This document shows, one piece after another, positions 36,420-45,387 of a DNA stretch of 47,499 nt (position 1 is the first letter of the stretch; every line of letters starts with the position of its first letter). The DNA is from Planctomycetaceae bacterium (lineage in GTDB: Bacteria; Planctomycetota; Planctomycetia; Planctomycetales; Planctomycetaceae), in the NCBI GenBank assembly GCA_947476295.1, contig CANJQC010000033.1, forward strand, positions 1-47,499. The letters are read 5' to 3'. The translations under genes were made by a program, and so were the position numbers. The notes beneath the pieces were generated by a model that worked only from the letters and a program-made list of their open reading frames with translations, had not been told where the DNA came from and ran no database searches.

Positions 36420-37430
36420 TCATCTTCTGGACAGGAGTGCTTCCTGGCGGGCCAGTTCCAAGTCGTGATCGACCATCAGTTTCGCGAGTTCGGCCAGACT
36501 GGTCGTAGCGGTCCAGCCGAGTTGATCTTTGGCTTTGCTGCAGTCGCCGAGCAGCAAATCGACTTCGGCAGGCCGAAAATAACGCGGATCAATCTCGATA
36601 TGTTTTTGCGGATCCAGTTCCAACTGTGCGAACACGAGATCGGCAAATTTCTGGACGGTTTGAGTCTTGCCAGTGGCGAGCACAAAGTCATCTGGCTCGG
36701 AATGCTGCAGCATTCGCCACATGCCTTCGACGTAATCCTTTGCATAACCCCAGTCGCGTCTTGCTTCCAGATTTCCGAGATACAGCTTTTGCTGAAGTCC
36801 CAGCTTTATTCGTGTGGCCGCACGAGTGATCTTACGCGTCACAAAAGTTTCACCTCGTCGCGGGCTTTCGTGATTGAAGAGAATCCCGTTCACGGCAAAC
36901 ATGTCGTATGACTTGCGATAATTCACTGTTTGATGAAATGCAAAGACCTTAGCACAGCCGTACGGACTTTGTGGTTGAAATGGCGTCTTTTCTGTCTGTG
37001 GCGTTTCAAGGACCTCGCCATACATTTCGCTAGACGATGCCTGATAGACTTTGACCAATTTTTTCTTGTTCAACTGGCGAGCGGCCTCAAGCACATTGAG
37101 TGCTCCGCCGCCTGTCGATTGAAACGTATACACAGGCTGATCAAAGGAAACACGGACGTGACTCTGAGCACCGAGGTTATAGATTTCATCGGGCTCGATG
37201 TCGAGAATCAAATTGGTCAGGCTTTGACCATCAGTCAGGTCGCCATAGTGCAGAAAAAGTCTCGTACCACTCTGGTGCGGGTCATTGTAGATGTGATTGA
37301 TTCGACCAGTGGTAAACGTGCTGGCTCGACGGACAAGACCATGAACATGGTATCCCTTTTCGAGCAGCAGTTCGGCAAGATATGAACCGTCTTGGCCAGT
37401 GATTCCGGTAATGAAAGCAGTTTTAGACAT
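36420..37430 (-). CDS. gmd: GDP-mannose 4,6-dehydratase
   Basis: A 336-residue enzyme with every GMD hallmark: [36 protein letters not shown], the catalytic [12 protein letters not shown] and [24 protein letters not shown], and [18 protein letters not shown]. It makes GDP-4-keto-6-deoxy-D-mannose, the precursor of GDP-L-fucose, GDP-D-rhamnose and GDP-perosamine. This is the more canonical of the two copies. Downstream on the same strand is the divergent paralogue; upstream lies a truncated GDP-fucose synthase. About 280 bases without a gene separate the two gmd copies. Confidence 0.93.
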   Translation of the reverse strand: MSKTAFITGITGQDGSYLAELLLEKGYHVHGLVRRASTFTTGRINHIYNDPHQSGTRLFLHYGDLTDGQSLTNLILDIEPDEIYNLGAQSHVRVSFDQPVYTFQSTGGGALNVLEAARQLNKKKLVKVYQASSSEMYGEVLETPQTEKTPFQPQSPYGCAKVFAFHQTVNYRKSYDMFAVNGILFNHESPRRGETFVTRKITRAATRIKLGLQQKLYLGNLEARRDWGYAKDYVEGMWRMLQHSEPDDFVLATGKTQTVQKFADLVFAQLELDPQKHIEIDPRYFRPAEVDLLLGDCSKAKDQLGWTATTSLAELAKLMVDHDLELARQEALLSRR

Positions 37431-37826
37431 GAGCGGAAAAGACTTGCAGTTAAAGGATTAAGAAATTGTTTAGAAACAGAAAAATACGACGGGTTTGCCC
37501 CAACGCTGAAGTGCGATCCCGCTGATCATACAACACGGAAGGTATCAGTCCGATAAATTCTCTACTGAAGTCTACGGCGGACTGCAGGGTTCCGTTCATG
37601 GCTCTGATGCCGTGCGAAGTCGCTGAAGCGATAGTTGCATCATAACCATACCGGAGTCTTACCCGCAGTGGATATGGCTTTGCAGGTTCCAATGCAACAG
37701 CATTCTCAATGGTCTGCATGTCTGTCATGGCACGCGGTTTCCTATCACGAGCTTTTCGCAGTTTCTCGGCAGAATAGAGTCATTGGGCCATCCGTTTTTT
37801 CGCAGGGAGGAAGAGGCTCAGGAATG
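37431..37826. other. Gap with a weak 92-codon frame
   Basis: On the minus strand a frame runs from ATG 37728 to 37450. It has no recognised motif and no clear Shine-Dalgarno, and could be a small gene or leftover sequence from the decay seen in the adjoining GDP-fucose synthase remnant. I found no hairpin terminator. A TGGCACG at 37728 on the plus strand lacks a matching -12 element. Confidence 0.3.
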
Positions 37827-38273
37827 TCAGATGCTCCGCAACCTTTCCTGCTTGAGTTCTCGTAGAAAATCCTGATACGCCAGCGTCAGGCCGTCTCGCA
37901 GGGAGATCTGCGGAGACCAACCGGTTGACTTGATCAGGCTGATGTCGCTGAGCTTGCGAGGCGTTCCATCGGGCATGGACAGATCATTCACGATTTTTCC
38001 GCGAAATCCTACGATCCCAGCGATCAGTTCGGCCACGCCTCGAACGCTGATTTCCTCCCCGCTGCCGATGTTGACTATGTCGGGAGGATCCAGCAACTCC
38101 AGCAAATGCAGAATCCCGGACGCAAGATCATCAACGTGCAGGAATTCTCGCAGCGGTGTCCCTGATCCCCAGATCGTGACTGCATCGGCATTCGATTCCC
38201 GTGCTTCATGAATTCGACGGATCAGTGCTGGAAGCACAGCCCCTGAATCGTGGTTTATACTCCACGCGGGCAT
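37827..38273 (-). pseudogene. fcl: GDP-L-fucose synthase remnant (C-terminal part only)
   Basis: The frame encodes 148 residues that match the second half of GDP-L-fucose synthase: GAVLPALIRRIHEA, VTIWGSGTPLREFLHVDDLA, IVNIGSGEEISVRGVAELI, MPDGTPRKLSDISLI and GWSPQISLRDGL. The enzyme normally has about 310-320 residues. The N-terminal NADP-binding half with the catalytic Ser-Tyr-Lys is absent, and an in-frame stop sits just before the ATG at 38273, with the neighbouring glycosyltransferase gene ending 33 bases away. So about 165 codons have been deleted, and the product cannot be a working epimerase/reductase. It sits beside gmd, where a complete fcl is usual. Confidence 0.85.
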
Positions 38274-38306
38274 CTTTGATGCATTTCAGCCGCAGCCGCA
38301 TAAAAT

Positions 38307-39605
38307 CTATGCGAGCACTTGCTGAAGCAGTTTACAGAATCTTGCGATAGAGCGATGTTGTGTGTACTCGGACTCAGCGAGTTTCCGGGCGTTGTGGCCC
38401 ATGATTTCAAGTTCTGCAGGATGATCCACTGCCCAAAGGATGCGATCCGCGATCGCTGGCACGGAACCCGGTTCCACTGTGAGTCCAACATTGTAAGTTG
38501 TACTGACGGTGTGCAACTCTGAACCAGCAGGTGCATTCGTGAGGTACGGTCGGCCAGCTGCAAGAATTCCGTAAAGCTTACTCGGCATCAGGCAGCGACT
38601 CAGTTCTCTTGTCAATGGCACCAGATGAAGATTCGCTGCAGCCAAGCTATGACTAAGTTCGTCCAGCGGCTGATAGTCGAAGAAGCGGACATTTGTCAGA
38701 CCGTTGGATTCGATCATTTCACGGAGCGAACTTTCCTGAGACCCGCGTCCGACAAAACAAAACAGAATATCCGAGCGATTTCTCATGAGTCTGGCAGCCT
38801 GCACAAATTCTTCAAGCCGCTGCGTGAGTCCAAGGTTCCCTGAGTACATCGCGACGAAGCGATCACCCAACTGGTGCTGTTCACGAAATCGACTGATGCC
38901 GGGAACGGGCGCGATTCTGCGAGTGTCTGCCCAATTGGGCACAATTAAAATTCTTTCAGACTCAACGCCACCGTCTGTCAGCAGGTCAGCCATGTCCTGA
39001 CTGAGCACGACCATCCGGTCGCAGCGTCGATAGACATCAAACAGTGCCGACCGCAGTCGGCGCACCGCCCAGTTGTTGCCAACTTTTCCCAACGCGACGG
39101 CGACATCAGGATAAATATCCTGCAGATAACCGATCATCCGGCAATTCGTTCGCTTCTGCAGGCGATTCGCCGCAAAGGCCAGCAAGAACGGATCCGTCTC
39201 AAAAACCACCACGTTCGGTGCAGCAATTGTTCGCAGTGCAGCATGAGAAGCGTGTGCGAACGACAGGAAGTTCAGCCCTTTTCCAATGAGATTCCGTTTC
39301 GAAAACATGGTATGCGCAACACGATGAATGCGTACTCCATTTCTTTCAGCCGCATTATTCCAATCCCGAACCTGAGGACCATCTACGATCGAATTTGGAT
39401 ACCCAGCGAGAACACTAACTTCAAAGTCCTGCGTCAGCCCTTCGCACAACGAGGTGAGCAACTGCCCGGTGGCTTCAACGTCTGGCCAATATGATCTGTT
39501 CAGGAACAGTACGGAGGGCTGGCGTGCCCCGGCGCAGACTTCGTCCCCGTCGGTGACACTCGAAGCCCGAATACGGCCTGCAAATCCCGCAAGTGAAATT
39601 TTCAT
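38307..39605 (-). CDS. WcaI-like glycosyltransferase (GT4)
   Basis: A 432-residue GT4 enzyme similar to WcaI of colanic-acid clusters. VLFLNRSYWPDVEATGQLLT, MIGYLQDIYPDVAVALGKVG, FVAMYSGNLGLTQRLEEFV, and LMPSKLYGILAAGRPYLTNA form the family pattern. The C-terminal part AGSELHTV also fits. ATG 39605 overlaps the stop of the small orphan frame upstream (ATGA). The first 30 residues, up to ARQPSVLF, look like an added extension rather than conserved sequence, so a later start cannot be excluded. Probably adds an early sugar in repeat-unit assembly. Confidence 0.85.
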   Translation of the reverse strand: MKISLAGFAGRIRASSVTDGDEVCAGARQPSVLFLNRSYWPDVEATGQLLTSLCEGLTQDFEVSVLAGYPNSIVDGPQVRDWNNAAERNGVRIHRVAHTMFSKRNLIGKGLNFLSFAHASHAALRTIAAPNVVVFETDPFLLAFAANRLQKRTNCRMIGYLQDIYPDVAVALGKVGNNWAVRRLRSALFDVYRRCDRMVVLSQDMADLLTDGGVESERILIVPNWADTRRIAPVPGISRFREQHQLGDRFVAMYSGNLGLTQRLEEFVQAARLMRNRSDILFCFVGRGSQESSLREMIESNGLTNVRFFDYQPLDELSHSLAAANLHLVPLTRELSRCLMPSKLYGILAAGRPYLTNAPAGSELHTVSTTYNVGLTVEPGSVPAIADRILWAVDHPAELEIMGHNARKLAESEYTQHRSIARFCKLLQQVLA

Positions 39606-39853
39606 ACCGGTGTGTAATGCCATAGGGCGCTCGGAGCAGCCAAGTTCGACGCTGATTCGGCCATTAATTGAATCGGTTTGGTCGGATTAAAGTCCCAGAA
39701 GAATTCTAGCGGTTTCGGCTGATCAAAAAAACAGCCCGCCGACAAAACAGTCGGTGTGAGGTACACCGTTCGCTCTGCCGACGGGATTTCAACAGTTTTG
39801 CTCGCTGACGTAATTAACCCGCTCTGATCGCCAAGGCCTGCAAGCGCCGTCAA
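39602..39853 (-). CDS. Orphan 83-codon frame coupled to the WcaI-like gene
   Basis: The frame starts at TTG 39853, just after an in-frame TAG, and ends in an ATGA overlap with the WcaI-like gene, an arrangement usual for real coupled genes. The product has no recognised motif; it reads like the C-terminal end of a larger protein (FFDQPKPLEFFWDF, PSALWHYTPV). Only about 30 bases separate it from the BY-kinase stop. It is either a small genuine gene or the tail of a decayed one, in line with the fcl remnant nearby. Confidence 0.4.
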   Translation of the reverse strand: MTALAGLGDQSGLITSASKTVEIPSAERTVYLTPTVLSAGCFFDQPKPLEFFWDFNPTKPIQLMAESASNLAAPSALWHYTPV

Positions 39854-39883
39854 TACCTAGATGTCATGCCATTTTGATTCGTC

Positions 39884-42190
39884 TTACAATACGGTGTCGC
39901 TATTAATTGACTCTGCCCCGTCTTCTGAGAAGTAGCCTTCTTCTGGCTTACCACGGTTACTGTCGCTGTCAATCTTATAGTAGTACTGATAATCAGAGTA
40001 GCGGTAAGCGCCGTAACCATAACCATCGGACTCTTCCACACCGTTAATCACGATCCCGGAGACGGTCGCCCCGACATCTCTCAATTGTTCAAGCGTCCGG
40101 CGTCCTAACTCACGTGTATGGCGACTGAGTCGCATGGCTATCAACACACCGTCCACACGCGGGGCGATGCTCGTTGGATCTGTCACCGCCAGGATCGGCG
40201 GCGTATCGATGATCACATAGTCAAATTTCTGTCGCAGAACCTCAAGTAGATTCTCGTATTCCGGTCGCGACAAAAGTTCCGCCGGATCCGTCGGACGAGT
40301 TCCACACGGCAATACAAAGAATGATTTCACAGAAGTGTTCTGCACGGCATCAATCAACTCTGCATCACCGCGCAGGACGTCCACGATGCCTCGCTTATTT
40401 TCGACAGCGGTCAGCTTATGAACTTTTGGGCGGCGGAAATCGCTCTCCACAAGAATCGTGCGTTTGCCGGACATTGCCAATGAGATTGAAAGATTCAAAG
40501 CCAACGTCGATTTTCCGTCACCGGCCGCGGGACTGCTGACCTGTATCACGCGATGCGAACCGCCCAATGCGCTGAAACAGATCGCCGTGCGTACAGATCG
40601 ATAGGCTTCTGCAATGCGAGATCGAGGCAAATGCAAGCAGATGGCCGTCTTGTCCATCCCATTCTCCACCTCTGCACTCTTGAGCTGATCTTCCTTGAAG
40701 AATGGAATGTGTCCCACAATAGGCACGCCAAATTCACGGATCACATCTTCCGGTTTCCGGAAACTCTTGTCAGCCATTTCGACCAGATACCCCAGCACAA
40801 GCCCCACGAATCCGCCAAGAAATGCACCCAAGCCAAGAAACTGACTGAGACTCGGGAACACAAGACTTCCATGGCGGGCAGGCGTCAGAATTTGTGCTTT
40901 GACCCCCCCCATATCGGCACTGACTTTTGTTTCTGAGACATGCGAAGATGCATCGTTGAATAGTTTGGTCAGTCGATCGATTTCGTTCTTTCTAGTCCTG
41001 TCTTCGTTTTCATCATTCCCGAGCGCACGAGCAAGTCGCTCAGCCTCAGCAGCCTGCATTTCTAGATCCTGACGTTCTCTTGCTCTGGTCTGCATCTGCT
41101 GCCGCAGCGATTCCAGGTAGACGGCAATCAAGTCTGTCGGTGCGGCCAAATTGACAGGAACTGGCTCTGCTTCTTTCGTTTCGACAAATTGCTGAAGCAG
41201 TTGACGAGTAAACACGATCCGACGCTCTATTGCCTTGACCGTCGGATGATCTTTCCCATGCTTCGCCTCCAGTTCTTTCTGCTCAAGCAGCAGCGGAAGA
41301 ATACGTTCTTCCATGTTCCTGCCACTGTTGGCTACCTCGTCAACTCTTTGTGCGGTTATCAAACTCGCAGTAGTATTTTCTGTCAACTTACCTATTGCCA
41401 TCAAAATCGCTTCGCGAGATCCACCGCCGCGCTCTGCCTCTTCCAGCGTCGTTAATTCCGCTTTGAGGGCTGCCTCGTTCAGAGACAGTGTTGCCAACTG
41501 TGTCAAGTAGGCCTGTTGACGTTCACGATATGGGTTCTTGCCGTCGCTCATTAAGCCGGATCGTTCACGAAATTCATTGTACTCCTTCTCCTTCGTTTTC
41601 AATTCTGCGTGCAGGGCTTCTCGTTGTCGCATCAAGAGTGCATCCAATTCGCCTCGCGCGTCTTTATAATTCTCCATCTGCTTATTGACATATTCTTCAG
41701 CGACTGCGTTCGCAATCTGAGGAATCTCGTCAGCACGTGCTCCCTGAACAGCGATCTCAACAACATTGGTGTTGTTCAGTCCTGTCTTGACTCGGGTCAT
41801 TCCGGCAATTTGATCATGTGCAGCGACGGGCGTTAGTCCCTGCAACAAAGTTAGTTGACCTAGCCGATGTTTCTCATAGGCCGGTGCAATCAGACTCGGG
41901 CTTGTGATTTCGAAAGCAGCGTCTTTCAGATCTCGTTCTGAGATAAGGATATCCATCCGTCGGTCTCCATTCCGATGAATCACCTGCACCAGCGCGGCTG
42001 ATCGATAGATTGGAACTTGGCGTTTGAACATCGTGTATCCGATTCCAACGCCCAGCAATCCAAGTACGATAATAAATGACATTCTGCGTCTCAGAAACCC
42101 CCAAATATCCAATCCGGCATCCTGATCCTCAGCTGCCCCTGAGGCATGCGCGCTTGAACCATACATGCTTGGAAGTCCTGCTGAAGCCAT
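39884..42190 (-). CDS. Polysaccharide co-polymerase/BY-kinase (Wzz and Wzc type)
   Basis: A 768-residue fused protein controlling polysaccharide chain length and export. An N-terminal membrane helix (FIIVLGLLGVGIGYTMF, residues 38-54) and a second near 465-490 flank a periplasmic domain with long coiled coils (about 180-430). The cytoplasmic kinase has Walker A SSPAAGDGKSTLA near residue 555, Walker A' ILVESDFRRP, where the first Asp of the usual D-x-D is Glu, and Walker B YVIIDTPPI near 658. The C-terminal tyrosine cluster DGYGYGAYRYSDYQYYY, with eight Tyr, is the autophosphorylation site. ATG 42190 follows AAAGGA by about eight bases. A Wza-type outer-membrane protein normally partners it, but none is in the window. 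Confidence 0.92.
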   Translation of the reverse strand: MASAGLPSMYGSSAHASGAAEDQDAGLDIWGFLRRRMSFIIVLGLLGVGIGYTMFKRQVPIYRSAALVQVIHRNGDRRMDILISERDLKDAAFEITSPSLIAPAYEKHRLGQLTLLQGLTPVAAHDQIAGMTRVKTGLNNTNVVEIAVQGARADEIPQIANAVAEEYVNKQMENYKDARGELDALLMRQREALHAELKTKEKEYNEFRERSGLMSDGKNPYRERQQAYLTQLATLSLNEAALKAELTTLEEAERGGGSREAILMAIGKLTENTTASLITAQRVDEVANSGRNMEERILPLLLEQKELEAKHGKDHPTVKAIERRIVFTRQLLQQFVETKEAEPVPVNLAAPTDLIAVYLESLRQQMQTRARERQDLEMQAAEAERLARALGNDENEDRTRKNEIDRLTKLFNDASSHVSETKVSADMGGVKAQILTPARHGSLVFPSLSQFLGLGAFLGGFVGLVLGYLVEMADKSFRKPEDVIREFGVPIVGHIPFFKEDQLKSAEVENGMDKTAICLHLPRSRIAEAYRSVRTAICFSALGGSHRVIQVSSPAAGDGKSTLALNLSISLAMSGKRTILVESDFRRPKVHKLTAVENKRGIVDVLRGDAELIDAVQNTSVKSFFVLPCGTRPTDPAELLSRPEYENLLEVLRQKFDYVIIDTPPILAVTDPTSIAPRVDGVLIAMRLSRHTRELGRRTLEQLRDVGATVSGIVINGVEESDGYGYGAYRYSDYQYYYKIDSDSNRGKPEEGYFSEDGAESINSDTVL

Positions 42191-42621
42191 TGTGTTTTTC
42201 CTTTAAAACTCCGTTTAAATTCACACCAGGAAACCGCCAAGCCTCAGGGCTAAATGGACTCAAATTGACGAGATTCTGAAACACTAATGATTTGGGGAGT
42301 GTTCAGGTTTTACAGAACGACAGATCAAAGTCCCAAGCCCGCCGTCTACAGACGGAATACACGGCATTTTTTCCGCGTGCCTCCATTGTGTCCGCAAAAC
42401 GGTGATTTTTCCATCAGCCTCTTCGAATTTCGTGGACTCTTCGCAATGCTGAGCGTGACAACTCATTCTGAAGAGGTTCAATCAGTATGGTGCAGTTTCG
42501 CAGCAGTCCCTAAAACGACTTTGCGATTTCAATGTTACGAAAAACAAGCGATCGGCAGATAATCTGTCTGAAAATCCCGCTTACATAAAACGAATCAAAG
42601 TTAAAGCCCCTCTTCCAGAAA
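42191..42621. other. Intergenic region upstream of the BY-kinase gene
   Basis: About 430 bases without a gene. It contains a minor 5-bp hairpin (CCGTC and GACGG around TACA, 42342-42355) without a T-run. I looked for a sigma-54 element facing the kinase gene and found none. The length suggests a separate promoter for the kinase gene, but I cannot identify it. Confidence 0.4.
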
Positions 42622-45363
42622 TCACTGAATTTGCTTGTTTTTCGGTTCGATCAAGCGCTTAATCGATGCTGCAGGCAGAGTACTCTTCGGATCGAAGTGC
42701 TCGTATCGCACCCATTCTCCGATTGCCTCGTCGATTTCCCCAAGCTTTTCAAGTATTTCCGCACGCATCCCACGCAGCTCCAACATCTCCGGAGCTTCCG
42801 CCAGACAGCCGTCAATCCATTCCATCGCAGCCTTGGGTGATTTTCGACGCAACAAGTAAGTGGCTCGCTGAACCCGCTGATCAGCCGTTGGATTATTTGC
42901 CGCGACCAGCCATTGCGATTCTGCTAACTCCCAGAGTCCTTCTGCTAATTCTGGATGGGATCTTGCCGCCGCGCGCACGGTCGCTGCATATTCCGCAGGT
43001 GCAAACATCTCCAAAGCCTGATTGGGCGTCCAGACTCGCAACGAATCAACCAGAATGCTGACTCGGAAACACTCGGAAATCTCCAAAGATTGGTTCCAGA
43101 AATTCACGGCCTGTTCCGGACGCCCCCCGATCAGGCACACTATCCCGCACTGATACAACCTTCGCGTTCCGGCGGGGTCAGCAAAACGAACGGCAGTGAG
43201 TTCGCTCAACTGCACGTCATCCAGTGTTCCTATGCTGATCGATCCCGCCGCCGCATCGACCGCAAGTCCCGGTGCCAGCGGGAACTGACGGGACGCATCT
43301 CTCGCGATTTTGTGCCATGGGAATTGACCCGACAGTGTCTTTAGCTGAGCCCGCAGTCTCTGAAAACTAGCTTGATCCGTATTCTTCGTCAGCATCACGA
43401 CTCGTTCTGACAGTCCTAGCGGAGTCAGTTGAGTCCATGCATCCTGCAGCTGAGGGCCATTAACCAGACGACCCGGAGGAGCAAGAGCGTCAATCATTCC
43501 CAGTCGGAATCTTGCTTCTAAAACTCCAACCAGCAAATCGCAGGCGATCAGATCATCGGGATAATTTATAACAGCGGCAGTCAACTGTTCTTCCAACGTA
43601 GGAAGTCGTTCAAACGCGATCCTTGTCACTGGTGCATCAAATAGTCTAGCCGTTTCAACAATCGTCGGATAAACCTGATCTGCCTGACGCAGTTCCGCCA
43701 CCGATCCATATGCAGCCGCCACCAATGCAAGTCGCAAGGTCCAGCCCACTAACCCGCCATCCAACGAATACCATGCTGGCGGAGTACACCTTGTCGAAGG
43801 CTGGCTGCGGCGAATCGCCGTCAGCACGCCCGCAAACACGGCAATCGCCGCCGTCGTTGAACTCAGACCAATCCCGAAATCAAAGAACGCCACGATCGCC
43901 TGCGACGCCATCATCGTCATTCCTGCCAGCCCGATCGCGATCCGATGAGCCCACAGACCGTGGTCCGATCGAACCTTCGACGTCTTCAGAATGAGCTGAA
44001 TCGACAGAGCGGTGATTAGAACTCCGAACCCGGTAAACAGAGCGAATCCCAGCAGTCCGGATTCCACCAGGATTTCGACGAACTGATTGTCAGCGTTCAT
44101 AAACCATGCCGAACGACCCCGTCGCTGGTACGGCAGTGTGGACCAGGCATAGGACCCCTGTCCTGACCCCAGGATCGGAAAATCCCGCATTGAATTCAAA
44201 GAATCGGACCAATGGAGTAAGCGACTGGTGGATTCTGAAACTGGATCCTTCAACGTCGTCAATTCTGCCAGAACCAGTGTGTCCAATTCAAATGCAGTCA
44301 GGAAAATACTCACGCTTGCCAGCAGGATTGAAAGTGGCACCAACAGCAAGAGTGACTTTCGCAATTGCATCCGGGATGCTGCGCAGACAACAAGACAAAA
44401 AATTCCGGCGACGATCCCTGAACGCGACAGCGTCGCTGCAACTCCGGTCAGCAAAATTACGACAGTCATGATCGAAACGATCTGGATAATATTAAGCGTT
44501 GCGATTCGATAACGAGCGATAGTAGTTGCTTCAAAGATCTGATCGCGCCATCCGGGACGATGGAATGCACGAGACCAGCCAGTCGAGGGATTCTTTCCCC
44601 AGACAGCCACAACCAGACCGACGGCCATCGCCACATGCACCAGCAGCCACCCCGATGCGTTGTTTGGATTGACAAAGCTTCCGAATGGCAACGTCTTACT
44701 GATGATCCACGGTTCGCTCAGCCCGCGACTTCCCGGATTGAACAACTGCTGCAGCGAAAGTATCGTCAGCAGACTGGCGTTCAAACACATTAGACCGAGC
44801 ATCCACATCAGCTGATTCGCTCGACTCAGCGAATCCGCCACCACACACAGCAAGACCGCGACAGCGATCCATTGAGCCATATGACGGCGAGTCAGTGCAG
44901 GCGCCGCAGAACGCGAATCTGCAGGAATGCGCTTCGTGGCCTGATTCGTTGCGGCTACTGAAATCGCCAGAGGCAGATGGTTACGAAACTCTGGATGAAC
45001 AGCGTGATTCATAAGCGAAATCGCGGACGGCATCCACGGCTGAAGCTGTACAATTCCAATTGCTGCCATTCCCAGCAACAGCCATGTCCCGAGCGGCGGT
45101 AGTGCGAACGAACGACGAGACACAAGTCGCGCCAGCAACGTCAAAACGGCAGCGGCAATTGTTCCCACTTGCAGTACAAGCCTCGCTTTGGGGATGGCAC
45201 CACCCAACAGCCAGGGAAGAATGCAGACTGTCACAGCCGCGACAAGCAGGGAGCTCCATTCCAGCACTAACCCCAAGCCGCTCGAAGATTTCACATCAGA
45301 AATCTTTGCGGAGGTGGTTACCGAAGGGCGTGCCCGAGACTTCGATTGCGCCCGGAACCTCAT
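42622..45363 (-). CDS. O-antigen ligase-like membrane protein with repeat-rich C-terminal domain
   Basis: The first 560 or so residues form about twelve membrane segments. They contain the O-antigen ligase/polymerase (WaaL/Wzy-type) region: TLPFGSFVNPNNASGWLL, TLSRSGIVAGIFCLV, and MRDFPILGSGQGSYAW. The remaining roughly 350 residues are soluble and resemble TPR repeats (LLRRKSPKAAMEWIDGCLAE, LEKLGEIDEAIGEW). Total 913 residues, about twice a standard ligase. It could join polysaccharide to its acceptor or act as a second polymerase; the sequence alone does not decide. ATG 45363 is 24 bases after the WecA-like gene, likely in the same transcript. Confidence 0.83.
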   Translation of the reverse strand: MRFRAQSKSRARPSVTTSAKISDVKSSSGLGLVLEWSSLLVAAVTVCILPWLLGGAIPKARLVLQVGTIAAAVLTLLARLVSRRSFALPPLGTWLLLGMAAIGIVQLQPWMPSAISLMNHAVHPEFRNHLPLAISVAATNQATKRIPADSRSAAPALTRRHMAQWIAVAVLLCVVADSLSRANQLMWMLGLMCLNASLLTILSLQQLFNPGSRGLSEPWIISKTLPFGSFVNPNNASGWLLVHVAMAVGLVVAVWGKNPSTGWSRAFHRPGWRDQIFEATTIARYRIATLNIIQIVSIMTVVILLTGVAATLSRSGIVAGIFCLVVCAASRMQLRKSLLLLVPLSILLASVSIFLTAFELDTLVLAELTTLKDPVSESTSRLLHWSDSLNSMRDFPILGSGQGSYAWSTLPYQRRGRSAWFMNADNQFVEILVESGLLGFALFTGFGVLITALSIQLILKTSKVRSDHGLWAHRIAIGLAGMTMMASQAIVAFFDFGIGLSSTTAAIAVFAGVLTAIRRSQPSTRCTPPAWYSLDGGLVGWTLRLALVAAAYGSVAELRQADQVYPTIVETARLFDAPVTRIAFERLPTLEEQLTAAVINYPDDLIACDLLVGVLEARFRLGMIDALAPPGRLVNGPQLQDAWTQLTPLGLSERVVMLTKNTDQASFQRLRAQLKTLSGQFPWHKIARDASRQFPLAPGLAVDAAAGSISIGTLDDVQLSELTAVRFADPAGTRRLYQCGIVCLIGGRPEQAVNFWNQSLEISECFRVSILVDSLRVWTPNQALEMFAPAEYAATVRAAARSHPELAEGLWELAESQWLVAANNPTADQRVQRATYLLRRKSPKAAMEWIDGCLAEAPEMLELRGMRAEILEKLGEIDEAIGEWVRYEHFDPKSTLPAASIKRLIEPKNKQIQ

Positions 45364-45387
45364 AGTTCAATCCGCCGAAAAAACGGC

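Noticed and set aside
37728-37743. TGGCACG on the plus strand in the gap near gmd
   Set aside because: The -12 position reads TTCC rather than TTGC, and no plus-strand gene lies downstream.
42342-42355. Small hairpin CCGTC-TACA-GACGG in the region upstream of the BY-kinase gene
   Set aside because: The stem is only 5 bp with no T-run on either side, too weak to call a terminator.
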